Shown: one piece after another, positions 11,461-21,612 of the stretch
Numbering within the stretch: the stretch's first letter is position 1
Layout of the letters: every line of letters begins with the position of its first letter
Assembly: GCF_043290135.1 (NCBI RefSeq)
Contig: NC_134702.1
Span: 193,534,491-193,598,490 of the forward strand
Direction: 5' to 3'
Source: Rhipicephalus microplus
Taxonomy: Eukaryota > Arthropoda > Arachnida > Ixodida > Ixodidae
DNA length: 64,000 nt
Made by a program: the position numbers and the translations under genes
The notes under the pieces: model-generated
Database searches by the model: none
What the model was told of the DNA's origin: nothing
The model's input: only the letters and a program-made list of their open reading frames with translations

Positions 11461-12423
11461 GTGCTTAGGAGCCCGACGGCACACGGAGAACAATGTAAAA
11501 TTCGTTGGCTCTCGTCGAAGCGCAGTAGGGACTGAAACGCCGATGTAAACGCGCCACCGAAGCCGGTGTCAGCTGCGCTTTGTGCCACCAAAGAGCACAA
11601 CACAACCAGCGTCGTGAGGCCGTTGACATATGCAGTACAGCTTGAAAGCCTTAACGGAGTTCCTTCATGTGGCAGTGTCTCAACGCGCCAAACTCACCAC
11701 ACACTCACGCACACGCACTGATAAGAGAGTGTTTAGCGCGCGCAAGGCGGTACGTGGGCAACGGCTAGCGCGCTGCGTACGTTACAGCTGAGGCTACTTC
11801 CTACAGTATTAGCTTAGCGTGCACGGCAACGGACATATGAACTGCGCCTTAACATCATCACCTTCTTCTTTAAGTGCTACATGGCGCCAATAAGTGACTA
11901 AGCATTAAATTACAATAGCCAACTATAGTTGACACGAGTCAATACATGAGACAAGCCCAGATTTCACGAGCTGCTCCGTCCAACCCCGACTGTGGACATT
12001 CCGCACGTTGAAAGGCCTCCTGTATTTTCACAGCAATAGCTGTCCATTACATGGGGTCCGCGAACGTATTTAAGCTCCTCACGTAAGCAACGAGCTTTAA
12101 ATCGAGGGCAATCGGCAATTGCACGCCGGATTTACTCTCAGCCATGACTGCAGTGCTGCTCCTGCTGCAGTTGGTCGTGGCCATCTTGGTTTTCTTGCTC
12201 TCACCAAGAGGAGGTCTCGTGATTGCCACTGCTAAGGTATTCAACGGCTGTAGCGGCTGCAACGTAAGAGCAAAGATCTAGTGTACGCATCCCTCGCGTG
12301 CGCAAACACACGCATCTCTCTTAAGAACAGCGCATGCACAGCTGTGTTGCCTCTCGGGCGATGCGCCGTGCGCGCTAAACTAAAGCTCTCTACCAACTTC
12401 CTTGCTGCCTGTGCTATCCAGAG
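11461..12423. other. Intergenic, no gene recognised
   Basis: Mixed-composition spacer between two LINE remnants. A run of CACGCACACGCAC near 11706 is a small CA-type repeat. No ORF resembles a known protein and no SINE head is seen. Confidence 0.35.
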
Positions 12424-12504
12424 ATGGTGGTGGTGGTAGAAACATTTTATTACAGAAAATATACCTGAGAGTTGCAGCATATTTCATGTTTGAGTGAAAC
12501 GACC

Positions 12505-15500
12505 CTATTCCGGGATGACAGTGGAGTGGGCCACTGCTCGAGCACGCCTCTCCAAGGGGCATTGAGCATCCAATGTCGGTCAGCTGAGCAGGTACTCCTC
12601 CCAAGCTTCTCTAGTTGGGATAGGGAAAGGGGGTGAAAAGAAAGGGGGTTGGTAGGGCACGAATGCATGACAGGGTAGGGGTCGGCCAGGACCTGGGAGA
12701 TGGAGCAGGTGCCACTGATTTCCGACAAAAAATGCCTAGAAACCACCGGCTGAGAAAGGTGTTCATCTGGAGGTGACGTAGTATTCGATCGTTAGCTTTC
12801 TCGAGACCACTAGTGGGGTCCGGGTACAGGTGGCGCGAAATCCAATAATAGTCAAGAAATTTCCAAAAGCGCGTCATACTTCTATTGCCAGATTCCGACT
12901 CGCGGCATGTTGGGGCAATGGCCCGGATGAGAGAAGCGCGGGCAGTGGCATTCGCCGCCTCATGGCCTGGCAGGCGCGAGTGGCCTGGGGTCCATACTAT
13001 ACGAATTGAGTGAGGGTTATGAAGTGCCCAGAGGTCGCCCGAAGTAGGTTAGCTGCCAGCGGGGCGATGAAACATTGCAGGTATTGGGAAGAGGCTGAGC
13101 GTGGGTTCATAAGGATGATGCGTTAGTTGGAATGCGAGGCGGCCAAAGCAATGGCAGCCTCCTCAGCTTGCGTCACAGTGTTGGCTCTAAAGGAGAGGTA
13201 ATCAACGTGTTTTCCCTCTGTGAGCACGGCGGCCGTGAAATGACCTGAGGCAGTGGTTCCCAACACGTCTACGTAGAAAACGCCAGGGTGCTCAAAAAGT
13301 CGCACCTGAAAGGCCGTGGAACGTGCTAGTCCACGGTCTGGATGTAGCTTGAGGTTAATGTTGCGGGGTAGTGTTCCACCCGTAATTTTTGCCGCCAATG
13401 TTCGGTATGGGCGCCGGAGTGTCTTGATTGGAGATTGCATTGATGCCGAGCCTGTGTAGTAGACGTCGCCCTGAGGGCGTCTGCAACAGACGAATAATTT
13501 GGCTAACACTAGGAGCTTCCCACATCTCTGCAAAGGAGGTATGTACCACCTGTGCCGCGAATCTTCTGTTGGAGCTGGCATCGGAAGGTCGAGTGCACGT
13601 TTGTGTACTGCACGAAGAAGGACGTCCAGCTGGTGCTCGTGGTGACGACGCAGGCGAAGATAAGGTGAGGTGTATAGGACGCGACTGACCACAAACGCAT
13701 GAGCCAACCGCGTGGACTGGGTCCGACGGAGGCCGCACACTTGGTAGACACCCGCCGTATCATACGGCTCACTTGTTCGCTTGTGCGTGAGAGACTTGAT
13801 ATTGTGCCCCTGTGATCCAAATATGAAGTGATGTGGAGCCCAAAAGCTCGAATTTTCTCGACTGATGAAATGGAACCAGATGGAAGCAAAACCTGGTGTG
13901 GTGGTAAGTCTGATACCGAGACAATAGCCGATTCATCTGGAGAGCATTCTAGGCCACACGAAGCAGCGTAGGCGTTCACCAGAAGGGCAGGCTTTTGTAG
14001 GTGCTCTTCAATTTGTGCTGGGGAGCCAGTGTTGGTCCAAATTGTGATATCTTCGGCATATAGTGCGCGGTGTATTTCCTCGAACTCCTGCAGAAGGGAG
14101 GGGAGGTTCTTCATGGTCAGGTAACAAAGTAGGGGTGACAGAATTGCAACTTGTGGTGTACCCCGAGTGCCTAATAGGTACGGGCCATGTTCGATCGAAT
14201 CTAGGCGGATGAAAGCGCCGCGATGAGATAGAAAGGCTCGAATGTGATTGAAAGTCTTCCGGCCACGGTTTGTGGCAGAGAAGCTAGAAAGAATAATACT
14301 ATGTTGGACGTTATCAAACGATCCTCCAAGATTGAGTGTGAGCACGGCTTTATCGTTACAGCACACAGTGGTGGGTTCTATGGTGTCATGTTGAAGCTGG
14401 AGCAGGATGTCTTGCGCTGACAGATATGTGGGCGAAAGCCAAAAATCGTGTCAGCAAAAGTCCCCCTTGCCCCCAGTTAGACATAAAGGCGTTCGCGGAC
14501 CATGATGTATATAAGCTTTACGGCCCAGGAGGCTAGTGAGATTGGTCTCAGTGCCTCGATGCTGACCAGTTTGCCCGATTTGGGTATGAATGTGACGAGT
14601 ATCGCCATTCATTCCGATGGGAGTGGGGAGCCATCACATGTAAAGTTTATCAGGTGGAGTAGTGAGTGGTGTGCTTCGTCGGGAATGTTAGCCAGAAGCG
14701 ACACTGTGATGCCATCCCACCCAGGGGCCATGGCCCGTCGCATTTTTCCCAGTGCAGCCCGTAAATCTGATATCGTGTATGGCGCATCAACTCGGCCTTA
14801 GAGGTGCCAGAATACGTATATTCTGGGCCTATGGGTCAATTCTCGGGTGAGTTGATCTGTAGTTTCTTGATAGGCATGCAGAGCACGGCGGAGCTGGCGT
14901 TGTGTTTCTGCCCGATTGCTGGAGGGATCCAGAAGGCTACGAAATAGCCACCAAGTGCCCTTAGAGCTCATATGATTCACCGCTTTCGTGCAGGTGTCAG
15001 CCGAATTTGAATCGGCAAGCTGCGCACAGTATGGCATACCCTCTAAAGTGAGCGCGTAAATGCGAGCGCAAAGTTTTCGATTGAGTTTGTTATGTTTCCA
15101 GCGCTTTATAAGCCCGCGGCGAGCGTTTAAGAGATGTAAGTGGTGTGGGTAAATTACAGGAGTCAAATTAGAGGTTTTGAGCGAGCGAATGTTTGACCGC
15201 TGCATACGAAGGACGTACGACGCCCACTCCGCGTATTCGCCCGAGCTAGGGATCATAGGAAATGACAGCAATCCAGATTTATTCCAGTCTGTGAGACGGG
15301 CCAGGTCCCAGTATTGGCTCATATTTTGCCGCGGTGTGAAAGAAATGTGAAGCAAAAAGTGATCACTTCCCAAAGTGCCACATACGTTTTGCCCTGTAGC
15401 ATCGTGAATGTTACGAGTCAGGAAGAGGTCGGGGCATGTTTCGCGTGTGTCCGAATCGCCGGAACGCGTGGACTGTGCTGGATCGGTAAGCAGTGTGAGG

Positions 15501-16028
15501 CTAAGCGAGGAAATGAGCTCCTTGAGTTCTCTTCCCCGGGCCTTCGCATAGTGAGAACCTTAGTGAGGGCTGGGGGCGTTGAATTACCCGACAATCACCA
15601 GAGGTTAACCGTCTGCCGTGCACAGCGCCCTATGAAAGAGATTCGTAAAGGAGGCCCTCGCAACACGAGGGGGACAATACACGTTTGATATGTGAAATAA
15701 TGGTTGGTGTCTCCGTTGAGACAGCACTAAAATCATACAATAGTCATATGGGAGATTCAGATCGAGGTCGACCTGTTTCACCACGTACGCCTAATGCACA
15801 AGAAGGCATGCAGTGGTGCCTCCCACTTAGGAGCAATATCAGAAAGAGTTGGCGTCGTGCCGGATTCTTGAAGTGTCAACATGGCCGGCTGAGAGCCAAG
15901 TGACTGGAGGAAGAAGGAAAGATGCGAGCGCTTTCACATGTTTCCAAACCCTCTAGAGTTCCGCTGTATATGCTCGAATTGCGATGACAAACTTGAAAAT
16001 TTTGAGATGTACGGTTGGTGGCCATCAT
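12505..16028 (-). pseudogene. LINE-2 ORF2: endonuclease-RT-RNase H, multiply frameshifted
   Basis: The probable start is ATG at 16028 or 16025 (MMATNRTSQNFQV). Endonuclease traces are TLQESG (about 15860) and GSDHFLLHISF (15370). RT is in pieces: GSFDNVQHS (about 14315), RGTPQVAILSP (about 14160) and YAED near 14060, where the first catalytic Asp of YADD has become Glu. RNase H traces are FYVDVLGTT (about 13270) and AEEAAIALA (about 13150). The C-terminal region (13000-12505) is frameshifted and ends at TAG 12505-12507. Domain order matches LINE-4 ORF2 (51224-54698). The changed YADD and shifts mean no RT activity. Confidence 0.75.
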
Positions 16029-16109
16029 CAATATCTTAAGTTTTATATTCCACCCTCCATGTCTTGCTCAGAACATTGAGAGGAAGGTAGGGGTACGGAG
16101 GCCGGATTG

Positions 16110-17724
16110 TCTGACGGTGAGGTTGTGGTAGCCACCATGCGACAACGTCAAGAAGCTGAACCACTACTGCGAACTGAAGAGGAGCACGAAACTTATTGTT
16201 TGGCTTGAAACTGAGTGATTACCCAAGCTTGAATGGCCTGAGTGATTTCTACTACTATGCGTTGGACGGAGAAGTTATCAATGAGGTGACTGATCAACGC
16301 TTCGACGCGCGTAAGGCAATCCTTCATGCGAGTGACGCTTTCTTCACTGGGATGAATTGGGTTAGTCGTCGAGGGGTCTTAGGTGCTACCTGAGTAGCTA
16401 CTCGAGCCACCGGATTAGGTGCGTCAACTACTGGAACCAGAGGGTTATTCGGAGTGTGCGTAGCGTGAGGGCTAGGATTTGAGGTTGCCGGCGTAGTCAC
16501 CTGGACAGGGGCGGCAGTACCGAGGGGCTTTGCAGAGCCTTGTTGTTTGGGAGCAGGTTGCTTGGTTAAGAGTGAGAGCTGTTTTGTTAGGAATTCATTT
16601 TGCTTTTGAAGCTGCACTTCCTGCTGGCGAGGGTTCACAAGTTCACGTAAAGAAAGATTGACAGCGGGAGGACAAAGAGGCCTGTAAGCAGCAACCCCTG
16701 CCTAACTGCTCACCTGACGTGCCTCCACCGGATCGAAGAGCGGTGAGAAAGCTTAAGTGTTGGCTGGTTCTGAAGGAGCACTCTGCTTCAGGCGGGTGCC
16801 TTCGTTCCGTTGGGACGAAGATGAGGTAGGCCCTCGATGCGATATTGAGGGTGACTTGGGTTTCCAGAATTTCGCAGCACAGCCACTAGTCTCAGTCTCG
16901 TGGGCGCTGTGGCAGAGAAGGTACTTGGGGTGGCAATCATGTTCAGTGGGGCTTTCGGGGGCAAGGGTGCCACACTTGGTCTATTCTGTCGGAGTGAAGT
17001 GATAGCACTCTGGCGGCCGATGGCCGATAGTGCCGCACCCAATGCAAGCCAGAACAATTTTCTTGTAAGGAAGGATAAACGCGGCCTCGAAGTGGTAGAA
17101 GAGGAAGCGGGGCGACTTCGTGCCCCTGACGCCTTGGCGTGGCCTCGGTCAGGCAGCTGTCGATCCCACACTTGCAACTGGAAGTCACCGAGGAGTTTCT
17201 CTGCCATACCCAGAATAGTAGTACTGCAGACTAAGATTTTTTGCGCCCTGATCGGCCACACTTGAAAAAGTGTGGTGGTCCGGTCACCCAGGTAGCTCCG
17301 AATTGCATCGCAAGCGCGATCATCCGAGATACAGCTCGATGGTAACGCGTGGTTTTATGACCACGATGTAATCATCTCGAGATAGGCGAGGCGTCTGGCC
17401 TGAACGCCACTTGCATTGCTTCATCGCCAGGGGTGAGCGAGCAGAAGTAGACACACCACCGGTGGGTCGGGGCACCGGCGTTCCTCGCACAGCGGGGGAA
17501 TCTTGACCAGCTGCGGCGTTTCGCAGTTGCTGGGACCCAGACTTGGATTGCTCTTGCTTGCATTTCCATATTCGCACCATGTCCCCTAGATATTCATCTT
17601 TTGACGGCCTACCTTGTCCAGGGAAAGAAATGTCCATGGACACTGCTTGCATTGAGACGAACCCAACGGGGTCATAGCCCGTAACCACGTTGGCAGCCGC
17701 CATTGCTGGGCGTAGAGCCGCCAC
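16110..17724 (-). pseudogene. LINE-2 ORF1 (nucleocapsid-like), frameshifted
   Basis: The N-terminal part (17724-17320) ends with DDYIVVIKPRVTIEL, comparable in place and sense to the FKIKLRPRGG segment of LINE-1 ORF1. A frame change follows. The knuckle CIGCGTIGHRPPEC (CX2CX4HX4C) is encoded at about 17046-17005 in the same frame as the start, with further Cys/His pairs after it. Downstream is a Gln-rich, Leu-heptad stretch (16620-16560, VQLQKQNEFLTKQLSLLTKQ) and a Pro/Thr/Ala-rich linker (16560-16380). The C-terminal part to ~16110 reads in another frame. Role: RNA packaging of the LINE transcript, by analogy with the family. Confidence 0.7.
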
Positions 17725-18538
17725 AAGGGGTTCCCCTGGTGAGGCGGCGTAGACGCCAAAAGTAAAATTTTCCTAAAGCGCCAAAGCTGGGCTCACCTGG
17801 ACAAGAGTAGTGTGTAAGTCAAGCGTAGGACTTGTTGGGGACGAGAAACACAGAATTGAAGGGTGGAAAGGTGGTGATCCGCAGATATTGAAGAAAGTGC
17901 ACCGAGCAGATGTGGAGTACGTCCGTTACCATTGAGCGCTCATAGCGCCCCTTTTGTATTTAGAGGAGACGCTGCCCGTGCGCGCTCGCGTCGCGCACAT
18001 GACATGAAAACATGCAATGGCACCATGAAAAGTCCTAGCTGCCGTTCGTGTCGTTTTGGACCACAGAGACCGCAGCGTTGGCCTGCCGATCACGCCACTA
18101 AATCATATTCAAGTTCCCTACAGCGGAGACCAAGAGAGGCATCCAGGCACAGCCACGAAGCAGCCAATCGGAGACTAGTGGTTCAGCACCACCTAGAATG
18201 TTCTCACTCAACTGCAGTTTATATCTACTTTTATAAGACAGCGCCATCAAATACACTGTTCGGGATACACATCCTTTACACCTAAGGCCGGACGTATTAG
18301 TCTAAGAAGACCTTAGCTCTTAAAGGAATGTAGGGCACATTCCTAAAATGGTAATCCTGCAACGCTCATCCTTGCACAGCAGGGGAGGGCCGTTGTGCTG
18401 AACTTTGTCGTCATATATTAAGCATTGTCCTCGTGAGTGGACTTTCAAAGACCAAGCAGGTGATTTCTGTATACCTTTTAGGTTGGGTATCTTACTTCGT
18501 GTCCTTCGTATATAAGCGGCTCGACTTCATCCCTGCAT
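17725..18538. other. Spacer; possibly LINE-2 5' UTR in its first part
   Basis: No gene is recognised. The part at 17930-18250 is GC-richer and contains a TATAA-like word (TTTATAAGA at about 18231). No second element or TSD could be matched. Confidence 0.25.
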
Positions 18539-18769
18539 TCAGCATACCAAAAGAATTTGCTCATTGCGGGCCCTGGTGCTCAGCAGTAGACGCAATTGGG
18601 CAAAGAGCCCGTAGTCAGATACACATTGCGAAAGGCTGTGATGGAGGACAAGCATTTCACAAGTTTTACACTTAGTATGAGTTCCAGGACACGGGCAACC
18701 CTTGGTGGTAGGGCATGATACTTTTATGTCACAGTCAGTGTATATTACTGTCTTCCAAAGGGCATAAAG
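18539..18769 (-). other. Short Cys-rich open frame, 76 codons, function unknown
   Basis: Between a TAG (18770-18772) and a TGA (18539-18541) on the minus strand, the frame is open for 76 codons. It contains DCDIKVSCPTTKGCPCPG followed by THTKCKTCEML, then another Cys about 11 residues later: CX5CX5CXCX6CX2C spacing. The regular Cys pattern is unusual for random AT-rich sequence and suggests a zinc- or disulfide-stabilised peptide. There is no ATG before the Cys cluster, so it would have to be an exon; an AG acceptor is possible at about 18746 (TTTGGAAG). I cannot name a family, and it may be a transposon remnant, since a Gypsy scrap lies 0.7 kb away. Confidence 0.25.
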
Positions 18770-19496
18770 CTATCGAGCCCACATGTACAACGTTCGGCAC
18801 GTCCCGGTTGATTCGAGGAGACGTTCAGCGGATTTCATGGCTGATGGTTGCACTTTTTGCGATGTCATTTTTTCGATGATTGCTCGTTGATCGGGGCCCC
18901 ATCTACGGACTTCTCTAACCTTCTCACAATTGCAAATACTTCACTTTCATCTGAACCTTCACTTTTTCTTCATCATTTTAAATCCCTCCTTGTTCCTTAC
19001 CCTGTGAGCTACTGCTGAGGATTGACATTTTGATGCAGATGGTTGATGAACTCGCTTTTCGTTTCAGTTCTCCTATTTAATGAATCAGCCCCTCCTTTTA
19101 CTTGATCCGTCCACGGGGAGCTCTGTTGCCACGTAGTCTGTGTTTGTGCTCTTGGTCTCTCATGTGCGCGTTTCGTTGTGAGAGCCAGCGACATCTTATA
19201 CCATCACAATCACTTGTCTCCACATATGCCTGTCTGTTTGGGTTCATTTTTTTTGTTGTAATGATGGCCGTCGGTTTTTGGCTGGCTCTCGGTACGCGAA
19301 TGAGCCAGTCTCACTTCTTCGACGTGCGGATAATAAGTGGTTGCGTCGAGGCAGTCTTCCCCGGTGACGTTTAAAAGCACGGGATACAGCATTACCATGG
19401 TTCCTTGCAAAGACCAAATTATATGGCGTCATCAACACCAATTCCACAAATCTTGGTGACCGAAAGAAATACGAACACACACTATAAGTGAAGCCC
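18770..19496. other. Intergenic, no gene recognised
   Basis: Mixed-composition spacer with no convincing ORF, SINE or microsatellite. Confidence 0.3.
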
Positions 19497-19666
19497 ATTT
19501 TCGTCTACAACACAGAGCTTTGCCCCGTGAACGTGAGACCACTAAGCAACAAGTGGAAGAAGTGCTACGCGCCACCATCATCCAGACGTCCAAGTGTCTG
19601 TGGGCGTGCCCCGCGGTGTTAGTAAGGATGAAGAAGGAAACTGAGCATTTCTGTCTGGGTTCTTAG
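19497..19666 (+). pseudogene. Gypsy-like pol fragment (start of reverse transcriptase)
   Basis: From 19511 the plus strand reads RALPRERETTKQQVEEVL, then RATIIQTSKCLWACPAVLV and RMKKETEHFC before TAG near 19664. This is the pattern at the start of Gypsy/Ty3 reverse transcriptase, where a 'QQVEEML..IIQPS.SPWASPVVLV.KKDGT.RFC' type segment is conserved. Only ~50 codons survive, with Ser/Pro to Cys changes. No integrase, protease or LTR is adjacent. Confidence 0.65.
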
Positions 19667-19957
19667 GATATGAGAGGCAGGGGTCTATGACACAAATCCA
19701 CTATAAGACTAGGAGAGAAAGACGAAGTGAAGAATCACTGGACTTGACTTTCCTAGCGCTGATGTTTTTTCACCGATTTTGTAAGTTTTCTTACTCGTCT
19801 TCTGCATCTTACTGCCAAGATTCGGCCACCACCTTCGCGGTGCACAAGGCGCCACATCTTCATGGCGCCGAAGCCTTATGTTAGGGTGCCATGACGTCCG
19901 AAAGCTTCGGCTACTGGTGGCGGCCATTCTTCTCAGCGCCAATCAGATGAAGACGAA
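19667..19957. other. Spacer upstream of LINE-3 ORF1, possibly its 5' UTR
   Basis: No gene is recognised. The part from about 19800 is GC-rich and leads without a break into ORF1, so it may be 5' UTR. No boundary or TSD found. Confidence 0.3.
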
Positions 19958-21612
19958 GTGATGAACGCGTCTGAACAGCAAGATAATCCCGTGTTTCGCG
20001 GACCCGAGGAGGACTGTGACGGCCCCTCGACGACACCTAACGCCGGCGCTCAGTTTGTTACTCAGAAGAAGGCGCGAAGTGATAATCAAGAGGATTACAG
20101 CGATGCAACAATCATCAACTCCGCGGAAATGAATTGTGATGTGGAAGCAGAAGACAGGCCTTTCACAACAGTCACGTACAAGAAAGCTCGACCAGCGTGG
20201 ATACCCGTAATTTTCAAGCTGACATACCCTAGCGCCTTGTTCTGGAAAGTCTATCCGAACAAACTGGCCAGTGAAGTTGTATCTGCTGCTAAAGAGAAAG
20301 TGGAGTCGTTCTGTGTCAACAGAGATGGCAACTTCTCCGTAAGTGTCGCCACAGTTACTGCATCGTCCAGACTCCTTGAGTTAACACATGTTGCTGATCT
20401 TGAAGTGGCAGCGTATATACCGCAGTCGTATGTGAGGAACCTAGGAAAGATTAGACAAGTACCAGTGCAATACAGGGAAGATCAACTGTTCGAATTTTTA
20501 AAAGACAGCGGTGTAATCTCAGTCAGGAGACAGGCTAAATGGCTCCATCGTGAAAATGATTCAGCAGAGCCACATTTACTCGGCAGTGTAATTCTTAAGT
20601 TCTCCACCGACAAGCCTCTGCCGCCTCGTATTCTACTAGACTTCACAAGTCATCCGGTGGAAGAGCACCTACAGCCCGCTACACAATGTTACAAATGTCA
20701 ACGATATGAACATGTTGCCAAATCGTGCCATGGACAATTTCGCTGCAAAATATGTGCAGGAGCTCATGAATACAAAGAATGTACATCGAGGATTGATTGA
20801 TATGTGGGGTTTCACGTCCCAAAACCACTATATGATTATGAGAGACGCCGTAGTGGAGGGCTCCGGAAATTTAGACCACCTGGGGTTCTTTAACGTGCAC
20901 CCAAATCTGAGCACACGGGCCTACAACATTTCCGCCTCCATCGGAAATGCAACCGCCACAGCCGGGATTCGAACCCGCGCCCTGCGGGTCAGCAGCCGAG
21001 TACCTTAGCCACTAGACCACCGCGGCGGGGCAATGTACATCGAGGAATCATCCCAAATGTGCCAATTGCAATGGAGACCAAGTAGCGTTATATGCTGGTT
21101 GTCCGAAACACCAGGCAGCTACTCGACTAAAGCGACAAAAAATTTTGCTTGGAAGAGCTCCAAAAAAGGTATCGCCTTGTCCGAATCCTGAAACTGTGCA
21201 TCCACTCCCTGTGACTTCAAAATCACAAAAGAGTACATCACCACTGTCGTATGCGGCGGTAGCCAAACATGCTTCAGCTCAGAAAAACAAAAGTACAGCC
21301 AAAACGGACCGTAGAAGATGATCACCAAGCGTTCACATTCAGACAAGCGACAGCAGGACACCGAAACCGTCAGCAACTCAGGATAACCAAGCGTGTACAC
21401 CTTTCACCTCGCCAAAGCCAAAGGCACAACAGCAACGTGCACCAAAAACAAGTGATGTGGATATGGTTATGCCGATGCTCTTCCTTGCTTTGAAGGCAAT
21501 CCTGCGTGTATTTCCACAGGCCAATGACCTACCAGAGGTGAGCGCAGTCCTTTCATTAGAGCCTCTAGCAGTACAAAAAAATTGTTGTATAACTAAATGG
21601 CATTACAAATGA
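19958..21612 (+). pseudogene. LINE-3 ORF1 (gag-like, CCHC), split by SINE-A3
   Basis: The first 281 codons (19958-20800) are open. They hold an acidic N-terminus, a central domain ending HLLGSVILKF (the pre-CCHC region seen in Jockey/I ORF1 proteins) and the knuckle CYKCQRYEHVAKSC at 20687-20728, followed by CKICAGAHEYKEC. The SINE at 20792-21031 interrupts just after this. Past the second TSD copy the frame resumes as ...NHPKCANCNGDQV with a third Cys cluster, then a Pro/Ser/Lys-rich tail with one shift near 21310, ending at TGA 21610. The only large defect is the SINE, so ORF1 was in good condition when the SINE landed. Confidence 0.8.
20792..21031 (-). mobile_element. SINE-A copy A3, full length, inserted in LINE-3 ORF1, 14-bp TSD
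   Basis: A complete 240-bp tRNA-derived SINE on the minus strand: head GCCCCGCCGCGGTGGTCTAG (A box TGGTCTAGTGG) at 21031, B box GGTTCGAATCC near 20965, body, and ATCAATCAAT tail at 20792. AATGTACATCGAGG at 20778-20791 is repeated exactly at 21032-21045. The target was the CCHC region of ORF1, and both TSD copies encode the same residues. The perfect TSD indicates a fairly recent event, later than the LINE insertion. Confidence 0.9.

Larger units (their letters stand above)
12424..17724 (-). mobile_element. LINE-2: near-complete two-ORF non-LTR retrotransposon (minus), decayed
   Basis: Read on the minus strand, the element has ORF1 with a CCHC knuckle (17724 to about 16110), ORF2 with endonuclease, RT and RNase H (16028 to 12505), AATAAA-type signal near 12445 and an ACCACCACCACC tail ending at 12424. 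The 3' terminus (a poly-A-signal region, ATGTTTC, then ACC repeats) is shared with LINE-4 at 51201-54798, so the two are copies of one family. Several frameshifts and stops make it inactive. The 5' UTR boundary beyond 17724 was not found. Confidence 0.8.
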
